From: Herpetosiphon aurantiacus DSM 785
Lineage (GTDB): Bacteria > Chloroflexota > Chloroflexia > Chloroflexales > Herpetosiphonaceae
DNA length: 64,000 bases
Direction: 5' to 3'
Assembly: GCA_000018565.1 (NCBI GenBank)
Contig: CP000875.1
Location: 3,735,199 to 3,799,198, forward strand
Shown here: positions 45,316 to 54,607 of the stretch, one piece after another
How the letters are laid out: every line of letters starts with the position of its first letter
How positions within the stretch are numbered: position 1 is the first letter of the stretch
Notes under the pieces: model-generated
The model's database searches: none
The model's input: only the letters and a program-made list of their open reading frames with translations
What the model was told of the DNA's origin: nothing
Translations under genes and position numbers: made by a program

Positions 45316-46380
45316 TTAATTTAATTCCACCCCAAGCTGCTGCATCCGCCCCAAAGCATAGGCCAATTTCGGCGCTGTCTCAGGAAAATAAATGCCTGGC
45401 GCAAATGCTTGGCTGCCATCTAGCCCCAACATTGTTTCAAGCTGAATCACCGCACCCACTGCCGTCAGATGAGTTTGGCCTTGGCGATCAACAATTGTTT
45501 TGGTCAATTGCTGGGCTTTGCCAGCATGATCACGCCCGCTGATCTGCCACACCAATTCATGCGCCGCACCCGTGCCAGGATTGTAGAGCAAGGCATGGCG
45601 CAAACGATCAAAGCGCCGATGCATCAACAATTTCCACACGCCAGAACGCGCCAAGCCCAACAACAAACCCATGGTCAAACGATCATCAAAGGTGATGCGG
45701 GCCGAAACACTCGCAGCCTTGGTGCTTTGCGGCAATGTCCATTGATCAGGCGTATCAAAGCGATAAGTTTTGGCGCGATAACCATTGGGAAAAGTCACAG
45801 TTTGCGGCTCGGTATAGGGGTAAACCTCACGTGGCTGATGTTTCTCAGTGATGGTAAACGGCGTAGCAATATGCTCCATATATTCAATTGAATTTGGCCC
45901 AGCTTTATCTTTGAGCGAAAACAGCACATGCAAATCCATCTGTTCGGTTTGGGCTAATTGCTGGGTTGCTGCAAACGCCACCACACTAGCCAAGCCCGCC
46001 ATCCAATGCGAGGCAAACAGCAATGGAGCCTTCAGGGTGTTGCGATCAATCCTATCCAAGGTTTGTTGTAAACGTGATGTCCAACGGGTGATATCAACCA
46101 TAGGAATCCCACGGGCCACTGCTTCTTGCAACACATAATCATGCGGGTCATTGACAGCATTGATAATCGCCTGTGGTTGCAACCCCGCCAATGGTTGCGG
46201 CTTGAGCACATCGATCGCCGCCGCGCTGGTTGGCCCGCCAAGTTCGGCAACCAATTGCTGGGCTTGCTGTGGATTACGCCCCGCCAAAATCAACGGCAGA
46301 TCAGGGTGACTCTGGCGCAAAATCTGGGCAATTTGCGAACCAACCACGCCATAACCACCCAAAATAACGATTGCTTGCAT
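45316..46380 (-). CDS. Saccharopine dehydrogenase-like NAD(P)-binding protein
   Basis: A 354-residue oxidoreductase-like protein with an N-terminal Rossmann motif VILGGYGVVGSQIA and the saccharopine dehydrogenase NADP-binding layout (LAGRNPQQAQQLV, AIINAVNDPHDYVLQEAVARGIPMVDITRW in parts). The substrate is unknown; related proteins act on lipids or amino acid adducts. The ATG at 46380 has AAGGAG six bases upstream. It lies 62 bases after an ArsR-type regulator gene on the same strand, and a copy of the same candidate operator lies in between, so it is probably the regulator's main target. Confidence 0.82.
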   Translation of the reverse strand: MQAIVILGGYGVVGSQIAQILRQSHPDLPLILAGRNPQQAQQLVAELGGPTSAAAIDVLKPQPLAGLQPQAIINAVNDPHDYVLQEAVARGIPMVDITRWTSRLQQTLDRIDRNTLKAPLLFASHWMAGLASVVAFAATQQLAQTEQMDLHVLFSLKDKAGPNSIEYMEHIATPFTITEKHQPREVYPYTEPQTVTFPNGYRAKTYRFDTPDQWTLPQSTKAASVSARITFDDRLTMGLLLGLARSGVWKLLMHRRFDRLRHALLYNPGTGAAHELVWQISGRDHAGKAQQLTKTIVDRQGQTHLTAVGAVIQLETMLGLDGSQAFAPGIYFPETAPKLAYALGRMQQLGVELN

Positions 46381-46403
46381 TGCTAGCTCCTTGTAATATA
46401 TCG

Positions 46404-46426
46404 TCATTTCGGAATATAACGATATG
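46404..46426. promoter_or_regulatory. Candidate ArsR operator before the dehydrogenase gene
   Basis: TCATTTCGG(A)ATATAACGATATG lies here, and a near-identical site is at 46749-46771. On the minus strand the core reads ATATCG...CGAAAT, a partial palindrome with TCG/CGA halves typical in size for ArsR operators. Confidence 0.65.
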
Positions 46427-46442
46427 TTTGATAAAAAAATAA

Positions 46443-46739
46443 TTATTCGTAGGTACAGGTTTTTAAGTAGACCACTAATTCCTCGGCATAGGCGACCATC
46501 CGCTGAGTATCGGCTTGGTAAATCACCTCTTTGCCTTGGCGGGTCGAAATCAACAAGCCCGCCCGTTTGAGCATGGTCAGGTGTTCCGAGGCGGTTGATT
46601 GGCCAATTTGGGCAAGTTCGGCAATTTCGCCGACCGTGAGTTGCTGATGGTTGGCAAACAAAAACAAAATCGTTTGGCGGGTTTCGTTGCCCAATGCCCG
46701 CAGAAAAGCCTGAATTTCAGTTGGGAGTGCCGCTGTCAT
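46443..46739 (-). CDS. ArsR-family transcriptional regulator
   Basis: A 98-residue winged-helix repressor: MTAALPTEIQAFLRALGN, ETRQTILFLF, ELAQIGQSTASEHLTMLKRAGLL (recognition helix), STRQGKEVIYQ (wing). There is no CxC metal motif in the recognition region; the only Cys is near the end (TCTYE), so metal sensing is doubtful. The ATG at 46739 has AAGG upstream. The same operator-like site occurs in front of this gene and in front of the next gene, in keeping with autoregulation. Confidence 0.92.
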   Translation of the reverse strand: MTAALPTEIQAFLRALGNETRQTILFLFANHQQLTVGEIAELAQIGQSTASEHLTMLKRAGLLISTRQGKEVIYQADTQRMVAYAEELVVYLKTCTYE

Positions 46740-46748
46740 GCGCAACCT

Positions 46749-46771
46749 TCATTTCGGTAATATCCGATATG
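46749..46771. promoter_or_regulatory. Candidate ArsR autoregulatory operator
   Basis: Shares TCATTTCGG, then TAATATC, then CGATATG with the site at 46404. On the minus strand the centre is TCGGATATTACCGA, an exact TCGG/CCGA palindrome, 10 to 32 bases ahead of the regulator's ATG. Confidence 0.65.
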
Positions 46772-46862
46772 ATACTCTAATTTTGATCAAAAGTAAAGCT
46801 CCAGATTAAGCCAAAAATCCCAAGGCCAGAGGGGCAGCAACATTGCTCACCCCATCCAGCAA

Positions 46863-47624
46863 TTAATTAACTGAGATCAATGGCCGATTGATCGTGGTGA
46901 TATAGCCATAATCGATCGCGCGACTAGTACTGTAGATAAACCCACGTTCTTCGAGCATCGGGTAAAGATAGGTTGGCTGGATATCAGTCAAGGCTAACAA
47001 TTGCTGGCCTGGCTCCAAAGTTGTCAAGGCTGCCAAGGTATTGACCAAGGGCAAGGGCGTTTTGAGGCCACGATTATCGATCACGGTGGGTTGTTGCAAC
47101 ACAAGCCGCGACGCGAACCACTGCTCTTCGCCAGGCAATTGGCGATACAGATAACAATCCCAGCGTTCACGATTTGGCCGTTGCCAACTGACAAAGCCTT
47201 GATGATCTAAAGCGGCACTAATTGGCTTAGGATCAAATGAATTAACTAATAATAAGACCATGCCAGCGGGCACTGCTTTGGCGCTGCGCAAAATCAATTG
47301 CACCGGATCATCAACCTCATTGGTTAATTGATCAACCTGAATTGTGCGATAAATTGGGCGTTCTTGCAGCCATCCTGGTGGCTCTTGGGGCGTAACTTCG
47401 GGCTGATTGGTGGCATTTAAGGCCTGATTGACCGCCATCAGCAATTGATCAACTTCTAAGTGCATCATTTGCGCCAATTGGCTGAGCGTCAACCAACGGC
47501 TTAAAATCCGCCGCAAATGTGGATTCGACAGGCGAGCCAGCCTTGGCACGTTCAATACGAGCCAATCTTCTAGCTCAGGATGCCGTCCCAGCAATTCACC
47601 AACACGCATCGTTGCGGTAATCAT
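46863..47624 (-). CDS. DUF1858 / DUF2249 / TusA-like three-domain protein
   Basis: A 253-residue protein with a probable N-terminal DUF1858 domain (MRVGELLGRHPELEDWLV, then LARLSNPHLRRILSRWLTLSQLA), a central DUF2249-like domain (about 100-165, DPVQLILRSAKAVPAG and DCYLYRQL), and a C-terminal TusA/SirA-type alpha/beta unit (VIDNRGLKTPLPLVNTLAAL). In TusA the motif is a CP pair; here the Cys is replaced, so sulfur transfer by that residue is not possible. Related small domains occur near nitrite, sulfur and denitrification genes, but none is beside this one. The ATG at 47624 has GGAGG five bases upstream. Confidence 0.75.
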   Translation of the reverse strand: MITATMRVGELLGRHPELEDWLVLNVPRLARLSNPHLRRILSRWLTLSQLAQMMHLEVDQLLMAVNQALNATNQPEVTPQEPPGWLQERPIYRTIQVDQLTNEVDDPVQLILRSAKAVPAGMVLLLVNSFDPKPISAALDHQGFVSWQRPNRERWDCYLYRQLPGEEQWFASRLVLQQPTVIDNRGLKTPLPLVNTLAALTTLEPGQQLLALTDIQPTYLYPMLEERGFIYSTSRAIDYGYITTINRPLISVN

Positions 47625-47831
47625 CGCAGCCTCCCCCAGACCTTCAAAGCCTGTTGCCGTTGCGTGGCCATAGCGATCCTCCTTTGTCGTAATTCAGTTT
47701 AATCAGCCAAGCACAGCCGCTAAAGTGGGAATTTGCCTACGCTATGTAACAATTTCTTCACGATCGCCACCAAGCTTAATCTGCTAAAGCCTGAGACCGA
47801 CCCGCAACCGTTCATCGCAAGAAGGCTGTGC

Positions 47832-47837
47832 TATAAT
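47832..47837 (+). promoter_or_regulatory. Probable -10 box of the lon promoter
   Basis: TATAAT preceded by TGTGC, 57 bases before the lon ATG. No convincing -35 box is at the usual distance, so it may need an activator or rely on an extended -10. Confidence 0.5.
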
Positions 47838-47893
47838 GCCCCGTATGTTTCAACGAGCAACCCAAGCCAGAATTGCGATAAAAGGTGTAACCC

Positions 47894-50341
47894 ATGGCAG
47901 ATGATCGACAGTTGGTGGATGAAATTTCGGCAGCAACCACGCTGGAATTGCCAGTGCTTCCACTCATCAATACCGTGCTTTTCCCAACAATGGTCACCCC
48001 ACTTTTTGTAGCCCGCGAGCTATCAATGGCTGCGATCGAGGCGGCGATGAGCGCCGATCGGCAAATTGTCGCGGTAGCGCAACGCGCAATTGAAATCGAG
48101 GAGCACGATACCAGCCAACTGTATCAGGTCGGGGTGATTGCCCATATTGAGCGGGTGCTCAAACTGCCCGATGGCACAACCTCGGTCTTGGTGCAAGGCC
48201 AACAGCGGGTGCAAATTGTCGATTGGCTGGCAACTGAACCCTACATTAATGCGCAAGTGCAAATCATCGAGCCAGATCATGAATCGAGTTTGGCGATTGA
48301 GGCCATGATGCGCGGCGTATTGGCTTCCTACGAAAAAGTGGTCAAACTAAGCCGCACTATGCCCGATGATGCCTATGTTGCGGCGCTCAACCTTGAAGAT
48401 GCGAGCGCCTTGGCCGACTTAATTGCCTCGACCTTGCCGCTTGATATCGTGCGTCGCCAACAATTGCTCGAACTTTTTGAGGTCGAGGAGCGCTTGCGGC
48501 GGCTGAGTGTGGTGCTCTCACAAGAGATTGATGTGCTTGAATTAGAGCATCATATTCAAAATCAGGTGCAAAAAGAGGTCGATAAGTCGCAACGTGATTT
48601 CTTCCTGCGCGAACAACTCAAGGCCATCCAAACCGAGCTGGGTCAAGAAGATCCATTGACCCGCGAATTGAATGAACTGCATGATCGGATTGTTGCGGCC
48701 AATTTGCCTGCCAAAGCCCAAGCCAAAGCCTTAGAAGAACTTGGCCGCTTGGAGATGATGCCGCCAGCCGCACCCGAATATAGCGTTATTCGGACGTATT
48801 TGGATTGGTTGCTAGAACTGCCTTGGTCAAAAACCAGCGCCGATGTTGCTGATCTTGAAGTGGCGGCCAAGGTGCTCGAAAACAACCACTATGGCTTGAA
48901 AAAAGTCAAAGAACGGATTTTAGAATTTATCGCCGTGCGCATGCTGGCTGGTGATAGTACCAAATCGCCAATTTTATGTTTTGTTGGCCCGCCAGGTGTC
49001 GGCAAAACTAGCCTTGGCCGTTCGGTCGCCGAGGCGTTAGGCCGCGAGTTTGTGCGGCTTTCGCTTGGTGGCGTGCACGATGAGGCTGAAATTCGTGGCC
49101 ATCGCCGCACCTATATTGGAGCCATGCCAGGCCGCATCATCCAAACCATGAAAGATGCAGGCACGATCAACCCAGTTTTTATGCTTGATGAGATCGATAA
49201 GCTGGGCAATGATTTCCGCGGCGATCCAGCGGCGGCCTTGCTTGAGGTGCTTGATCCTGAGCAAAATAATACCTTTGCCGATCACTACCTTGATCTGCCG
49301 TATGATCTTTCGAAGATTATGTTTATTACCACCGCCAACATGCTTGACCCAATCGACGAGCCATTGCTTGATCGGATGGAGATTGTTGAGCTACCAGGCT
49401 ATATCGAAGAAGAAAAAGTGCAAATTGCCCGTAAATTCTTGATTCCCAAGCAAATCGAAGCTAACGGTTTAAAGCAACATCCAATTACGATCAGCGATGA
49501 AGCCTTGCGCCAAATCATTCGCACCTACACCTGGGAAGCGGGCGTGCGCAACCTTGAGCGCGAAATTGGCGGTATTTGTCGCAAAATTGCTCGCCGTGTT
49601 GCCGAGAAAAAGCGCTATCCACGCCGAATCACGCCAACCATGCTCACCGATTTCCTTGGTCAGCCGCCGTTTGACTACAGCCGCGCCAATGATCGTGATG
49701 AAATTGGGGTAGCGACAGGCATGGTTTGGTCGAGCAACGGCGGCGATGTGGTCGCAATCGAAACCGCGATTGTTGATGGCAAAGGCACAACGACCCTCAC
49801 TGGCCAACTTGGCGATGTGATGCAAGAATCGGCCCAAGCAGCGCTTTCGTATGCCCGAGCTTCATCGCGCCGTTTAGGCATCGATGGCAAACGCTTCGAA
49901 AAAATCGATATTCATATTCACGTACCCGAAGGCGGTGTGCCCAAAGACGGGCCATCGGCAGGGATTACCTTAGCCTGTTCGGTGATTTCAGCCTTAACTC
50001 ATCGGCCATTGCGTCGCGATGTGGCCATGACTGGCGAAATTACCCTACGCGGGCGGGTGCTGCCAATCGGCGGGTTACGTGACAAAATTTTAGGGGCATA
50101 TCGCGCAGGCATCACCACCATGCTGATTCCCAAAAAGAATTTGCGTGATTTGGAAGAAGTGCCCAACAATGTGCGCCGCCAAATAACCGTGGTTGCGGTT
50201 GAACATATGGATGAGGTCTTGCCAATTGCCTTTGTCTCGAACCCGCTTGAGCGCGGTAGCCAACACACCAGCGACGGCGATCAAACCAGCGTGGTACTAC
50301 CGACGATCACCCAACCGCAGCTTGGATCAGTCGAATTGTGA
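47894..50341 (+). CDS. lon: ATP-dependent Lon protease
   Basis: An 815-residue LonA protease that degrades misfolded and regulatory proteins. N-terminal substrate domain (LPVLPLINTVLFPTMVTPLFV, in parts) to about 210; AAA+ domain with Walker A GPPGVGKTS near residue 362 and Walker B MLDEIDK; protease domain with catalytic Ser in KDGPSAG near 688 and the Lys in GGLRDKILGAYRAG near 731. Length and order are normal. A good -10 box lies upstream. It is divergent from the DUF1858/DUF2249 gene. Confidence 0.97.
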   Translation: MADDRQLVDEISAATTLELPVLPLINTVLFPTMVTPLFVARELSMAAIEAAMSADRQIVAVAQRAIEIEEHDTSQLYQVGVIAHIERVLKLPDGTTSVLVQGQQRVQIVDWLATEPYINAQVQIIEPDHESSLAIEAMMRGVLASYEKVVKLSRTMPDDAYVAALNLEDASALADLIASTLPLDIVRRQQLLELFEVEERLRRLSVVLSQEIDVLELEHHIQNQVQKEVDKSQRDFFLREQLKAIQTELGQEDPLTRELNELHDRIVAANLPAKAQAKALEELGRLEMMPPAAPEYSVIRTYLDWLLELPWSKTSADVADLEVAAKVLENNHYGLKKVKERILEFIAVRMLAGDSTKSPILCFVGPPGVGKTSLGRSVAEALGREFVRLSLGGVHDEAEIRGHRRTYIGAMPGRIIQTMKDAGTINPVFMLDEIDKLGNDFRGDPAAALLEVLDPEQNNTFADHYLDLPYDLSKIMFITTANMLDPIDEPLLDRMEIVELPGYIEEEKVQIARKFLIPKQIEANGLKQHPITISDEALRQIIRTYTWEAGVRNLEREIGGICRKIARRVAEKKRYPRRITPTMLTDFLGQPPFDYSRANDRDEIGVATGMVWSSNGGDVVAIETAIVDGKGTTTLTGQLGDVMQESAQAALSYARASSRRLGIDGKRFEKIDIHIHVPEGGVPKDGPSAGITLACSVISALTHRPLRRDVAMTGEITLRGRVLPIGGLRDKILGAYRAGITTMLIPKKNLRDLEEVPNNVRRQITVVAVEHMDEVLPIAFVSNPLERGSQHTSDGDQTSVVLPTITQPQLGSVEL

Positions 50342-50540
50342 TTTATTGCGCAAGTTGGTAAGCTCGGAAGTAAACTCACCCTCGTAAGCTAGGATTAAAG
50401 TCATCCATTCAAGTAGCACAATCGCGTACTCTTGGCATGATATCTGCCTAGGTAGCTACATGAGATTACGCGATTGGACGCAGGAACCTGACCTTTGCGA
50501 GGTTTTTAAATCGATCCACATTACGGGGGTATTGCAGATT

Positions 50541-50912
50541 ATGCAACATATCGTGGTTGTTGATGATACACCAGCGTTAGCCGAATTAGTCATGCGCATG
50601 TTGACTCGCTATGGCTATCATGTGCGCACGCTGAGTGGCGGGCTGCAATTAATTGAATATATGCGCCAACATCGCCCAGCACTTGTACTACTCGATGTAG
50701 GACTTCCAGTCAAAGATGGTTGGACGCTGATTCGCGAAATTCGCATGCAGCCTGATTTAGCACATATTCCGGTGATTGCCGTCACCGCTCATGCCGCCGA
50801 CGAAGACCGCCAACGCGCCTTCAGTGCTGGCTATACCAATTATCTTTCTAAGCCGTTTGATGTTCAAGATTTATTGCAGATGGTGCGCGGATACGTGCCA
50901 TCGGCAGTCTAG
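50541..50912 (+). CDS. Single-domain response regulator
   Basis: A 123-residue receiver domain with no output domain. The phosphorylation pocket is complete: D8/D9, phospho-acceptor D52 (LVLLDVGLP), T82 (VTAHA) and K104 (LSKPF). It probably acts by protein binding or as a phosphate relay, like CheY or Spo0F. No histidine kinase lies nearby. The ATG at 50541 starts exactly at the first strand (MQHIVVVDD); a longer frame to 50460 adds a tail without homology. The next gene starts 12 bases after its stop. Confidence 0.9.
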   Translation: MQHIVVVDDTPALAELVMRMLTRYGYHVRTLSGGLQLIEYMRQHRPALVLLDVGLPVKDGWTLIREIRMQPDLAHIPVIAVTAHAADEDRQRAFSAGYTNYLSKPFDVQDLLQMVRGYVPSAV

Positions 50913-50923
50913 AGGAGTCGTGT

Positions 50924-52117
50924 GTGGCCGCCCGTTCAATGCCAACAATCAACTTGCCAACCCAGCTAAAGGCTCATCTTCAGGCCGGCCATCCATGGGT
51001 CTACCGCGACCATGTGCCGCCGAGTACTCGTTTAGCCAGCGGCACATGGGTGCGGCTGCATTGTGGCAATTGGCAAGGGTTTGGCTTGTGGGATGCTCGC
51101 TCGCCGATCGCTCTACGCATCTTTTCGAGCCGCATGCAGCCCGATGCCAACTGGATCAAAACGGTCGTTCAGCAAGCATGGCAGGCACGTGAACCGTTGC
51201 GCCAAACTGCCACCACCGCCTATCGTTTGCTGTTTGGCGAGGGCGATGGCCTACCAGGGATCACCATCGATCTCTACAATCAATATGCCGTGATTGCGAC
51301 CTACGCCGATTGTGTTGAGGTATTGATTGCCGATGTGGTCAAGGCCTTGCAAGCCAGCGTGCCACAACTGCGGGGCGTGGTGCGCCGCCGCCGCGACGAT
51401 AGCGAAAACGACGATGAAACTGGCAAAATTGAGTTGTTGTGGGGCGAATTGCCACCAGCCCAACTGATAGTCGAAGAACATGGCCTTAAATTGATCGCTA
51501 ATTTGTTTGAGGGCCAGAAAACTGGCTTATTCCTTGATCATCGTGAGAACCGCCATACCATTGAGCAATGGAGCCATGGTAAAACGGTGCTGAATTGCTT
51601 CTCGTATACTGGGGCATTTTCGTTATACGCTGCTCGTGGCGGCGCAACTGCCACCACCAGCGTCGATATTGCGCCAGCCGCTGCCCACGATGCTGAACAA
51701 AATTTTATGCTCAATGGCTTGATGAATGAACACCAGCGCTTTTTGGCCCGCGATTGCTTTGATTTTCTGAGTCGCACGATTCAGCGTGGCGAAACCTATG
51801 ATTTGGTGATTCTTGACCCACCTTCGTTTGCCCGCTCGAAGAAAAATATTCATGCAGCAACTCGAGCTTATGTCAAACTCAATGCCTTAGCGATTCAATG
51901 TGTGGCGAAGGGTGGGCTACTGGCCTCAGCCAGTTGTACTAGCCAACTTTCGCCCGCCAATTTTCGCTTGATGCTGGGCGAAGCTGCTGCCCAAACCGAT
52001 CAGCAATTGCGCATTATTCATGAGGCAGGGCAAGCGCTCGATCACCCAGTGCCAGCGCATTTTACCGAAGGCCGCTATCTCAAATTTGTGTTAGCCCGCG
52101 TTGATGAGCGTATGTAA
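50924..52117 (+). CDS. SAM-dependent 23S rRNA methyltransferase, RlmI-like
   Basis: A 397-residue class I methyltransferase of the YccW/RlmI family, which methylates a cytosine in 23S rRNA. N-terminal PUA part (LKAHLQAGHPWVYRDHV, then GTWVRL), then a central segment (FLDHRENRH) and the SAM fold (NCFSYTGAFSLYAARGGA, DLVILDPPSFARSK). The conserved catalytic region SASCTSQLSP follows near the C-terminus. The GTG start has AGAGGAG six bases upstream. It is just downstream of the response regulator, likely in one transcript. Confidence 0.88.
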   Translation: MAARSMPTINLPTQLKAHLQAGHPWVYRDHVPPSTRLASGTWVRLHCGNWQGFGLWDARSPIALRIFSSRMQPDANWIKTVVQQAWQAREPLRQTATTAYRLLFGEGDGLPGITIDLYNQYAVIATYADCVEVLIADVVKALQASVPQLRGVVRRRRDDSENDDETGKIELLWGELPPAQLIVEEHGLKLIANLFEGQKTGLFLDHRENRHTIEQWSHGKTVLNCFSYTGAFSLYAARGGATATTSVDIAPAAAHDAEQNFMLNGLMNEHQRFLARDCFDFLSRTIQRGETYDLVILDPPSFARSKKNIHAATRAYVKLNALAIQCVAKGGLLASASCTSQLSPANFRLMLGEAAAQTDQQLRIIHEAGQALDHPVPAHFTEGRYLKFVLARVDERM

Positions 52118-52458
52118 AGTAATTCACCACCCTTCCGTCCCGCCTCAAGGCGGGAGACGCAGGGGGTTTTCATCCCCCTGCACCCCCAAATGTTTATGTT
52201 GTGGATTATTTCTGTTGATTCTATTACCCCAACTCCTAGCCTTCGCGTTCTTCATGCTCTTCGCGGTTTCAGTGCTTAATTCGTTTTCTGGATTATTCCT
52301 ATTGATTCTATTACCCCAACCCCCAGCCTTCGCGTTCTTCGTGCGCTTCGCGGTTTCAGTGCTCCCGATCTCCATCCCAAACTAGCTCATTTATGCTAAA
52401 AAGCCCAATTTATGCTACAATAGCAGGGCAGAATGTGTATCTACGAGGAGCCTGAGCA
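52118..52458. repeat. Gap with a two-hairpin element and a 74-bp tandem duplication
   Basis: At about 52124-52187 is a copy of the 8463-8525 element, in reverse. At 52203-52276 and 52290-52363 are two direct copies of a 74-base unit (starting GGATTATT, ending TTTCAGTGCT) with about six differences; each holds 9-nt words such as TTCGCGTTCTTCGTGCGCTT. No gene is seen. The end of the gap has TACAAT (52416-52421) as a possible -10 for mutL. Confidence 0.85.
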
Positions 52459-54354
52459 ATGCCAATTCGTGTTTTAGACCCAACTTTAGCTGCCCAAATC
52501 GCCGCTGGCGAGGTGGTTGAACGCCCAGCCTCGGTCGTCAAAGAATTAATCGAAAATTCGGTCGATGCTGGCGCTACCGAGATTCGGGTCGAGGCACGCG
52601 AGGGCGGCAAACGCGAGTTGCGCATCCAAGATAATGGCTGTGGCATTGCCAGCGATGAGGTTGAAACGGCATTTTTGCGCCATGCCACCAGTAAAGTAAC
52701 CGAAATTGAAGACCTATTTTCGATTCGCACACTGGGTTTTCGTGGCGAAGCCTTGCCTTCCATTGCCTCAGTTGCTCAAGTAACATGCCTTACCCGCACT
52801 GCCGCCGATGAAGTTGGTACTGAATTGCGGATCGCTGGTGGCGAAATTCAGGCTAAAACGCCGCGTGGCTGCTCGGTCGGCACAACCTTCACGATTCGCA
52901 ATTTGTTTTATAACACCCCAGCACGGCTCAAATTTATGCGCTCCGATGCCACCGAAATGAGCCAAATTAGCACAATCGTGACCCAATATGCCTTGGCCTA
53001 CCCCAACATTCGCTGGACCTTGCTGCTCGATGGCAAGCTGGCCTTACAAACCCCAGGCAATGGGCGTTTGCTCGATGCCTTGATTGAATTGTATGGGATT
53101 GATGTTGGCCGCGAGATGATCAGCGTTGATCGGACCTCGGAAGCCGAAGATGAAACTGTGCGCGTTCATGGCTTTGTCAGCCAACCTTCGACCTTTCGCG
53201 CTGCCCGTTCGTATATGCACTTATTCGTCAATCAGCGTTGGATCAAGCCGCAAGGCAATTTGGTCTATATGATCGAAGAGGCCTACCATACCTTATTGAT
53301 GAAGGGTCGGCATCCGATTGTGGCCTTGAATATTGAGCTTGAGCCAGAAGCGGTTGATGTGAATGTGCACCCAACCAAGAGCGAGGTCAAATTTCGCAAT
53401 CAATCGCATGTCTATGGCGCATTGACCAAAGCAGTACGCGAAGCCTTGGCTGCTCAAAGCACTATTCGGGCTTGGACAGGCTTTGGAGCCAACGAAAGTG
53501 TCAATCGGCGGGTCGAATTACGCTCGCCCAATGGCGAACGACGTGGCTCAAGCAATGATGCACCCTTGTTTGATGATGCACCAGCAGCGCCACGCCCTCA
53601 GGTCAATAATTATCCTGATGACGATTTTGATTCGACCGTGAATTTGCCGCCAATTGCTAAACAAGCGCGGTTTGAAACCCCAACCACCAGCCAAACCAGC
53701 AGTTTCTTGCCGCCGCAGCAACAAGCTTTTGATCCGGCGTATGCACCGAGCATGCCAGCTCCAGGCGAGGCCAAATTGCCGATGTTACGGGTGGTTGGCC
53801 AAGTTAACGAAACCTATATTGTGGCCGAAAGCAGCGATGGTATGTATTTGGTCGATCAGCATGCGGCCCACGAACGGGTGGTGTATGAGCGCTTGATGGC
53901 CGAACATCAGGATGTGCCAATTGAACGCCAAACCCTGATGTTAGCCCAACCGATTGAACTACCACCAGCCGTCACCCGTTTGCTCAGCGCTCACTTGGCC
54001 GATTTGGAGCAATGGGGCTTTGAGGCCGAGGAATTTGGCGAAGGCACATTAATGTTGCGAGCTGTGCCAAGTGGCTTGCACGTTGGCCAAATTGCCACCG
54101 CCTTGATGGAAATCGCTGATCATTTGAGTTATGAAGGCGGGGCCACTAGCGACGATCGGCGTGAAAAAATGTTGACCACGATCGCCTGCCATAGCTCAAT
54201 TCGCGCGGGCAAAACCCTGACCCACGAAGAGATGCGCCAGCTTTTGCAACAACTTGAGCGCTGCGAAATGCCGCGCACCTGCCCGCATGGCCGCCCAACC
54301 ATGCTCCAAATTACGCAAGGCCAAATCGAACGCCAATTTGGGCGCAAAGGCTAG
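52459..54354 (+). CDS. mutL: DNA mismatch repair protein MutL
   Basis: A 631-residue MutL. The N-terminal GHKL ATPase has IAAGEVVERPASVVKELIEN, DNGCGI (58-63), and GFRGEALPSI; an Arg/Pro-rich linker (about 340-430) leads to the C-terminal dimer domain. The endonuclease motif DQHAAHERVVYE (DQHA x2 E x4 E), with ACHSSIRAGK and CPHGRP near the end, shows a nicking MutL as in bacteria without MutH. GAGGAG is eight bases before the ATG. mutS is not adjacent; the gene stands between two repeat-filled gaps. Confidence 0.97.
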   Translation: MPIRVLDPTLAAQIAAGEVVERPASVVKELIENSVDAGATEIRVEAREGGKRELRIQDNGCGIASDEVETAFLRHATSKVTEIEDLFSIRTLGFRGEALPSIASVAQVTCLTRTAADEVGTELRIAGGEIQAKTPRGCSVGTTFTIRNLFYNTPARLKFMRSDATEMSQISTIVTQYALAYPNIRWTLLLDGKLALQTPGNGRLLDALIELYGIDVGREMISVDRTSEAEDETVRVHGFVSQPSTFRAARSYMHLFVNQRWIKPQGNLVYMIEEAYHTLLMKGRHPIVALNIELEPEAVDVNVHPTKSEVKFRNQSHVYGALTKAVREALAAQSTIRAWTGFGANESVNRRVELRSPNGERRGSSNDAPLFDDAPAAPRPQVNNYPDDDFDSTVNLPPIAKQARFETPTTSQTSSFLPPQQQAFDPAYAPSMPAPGEAKLPMLRVVGQVNETYIVAESSDGMYLVDQHAAHERVVYERLMAEHQDVPIERQTLMLAQPIELPPAVTRLLSAHLADLEQWGFEAEEFGEGTLMLRAVPSGLHVGQIATALMEIADHLSYEGGATSDDRREKMLTTIACHSSIRAGKTLTHEEMRQLLQQLERCEMPRTCPHGRPTMLQITQGQIERQFGRKG

Positions 54355-54607
54355 GGATCAGGGATCGGTTGTTAGGGGCTGGGGATCAGGATTTAACACA
54401 GAGGCACAGAGACGATTTAAGGGTTAGGGGCCAGCGATCAGGACTCAGGATTGACGCTTGGGTTCGGTAATGCCAATCTGACCCCTCGCCCCTGAATCCT
54501 AACCCCTCACCCCTTTGTGCTCTTCGTGTCCTTCGTGGTTAAAAAACTAAACTCCAATAACACTCAAGATCATTTTATGCTCTATGTTCTATGCTCTATG
54601 TTCTTCA
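54355..54607. repeat. Large composite 7-nt repeat cluster after mutL
   Basis: AGGGATC AGGGATC GGTTGTT AGGGGCT GGGGATC AGGATTT (from about 54354) steps by seven. Then AACACAGAGGCACAGAG, GGTTAGGGGCCAGCGATCAGG, facing CTGACCCCTCGCCCCTGAATCC, then CTTCGTGTCCTTCGTGG, and finally CTCTATGTTCTATG words near 54577-54602. No gene is present. Confidence 0.85.
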
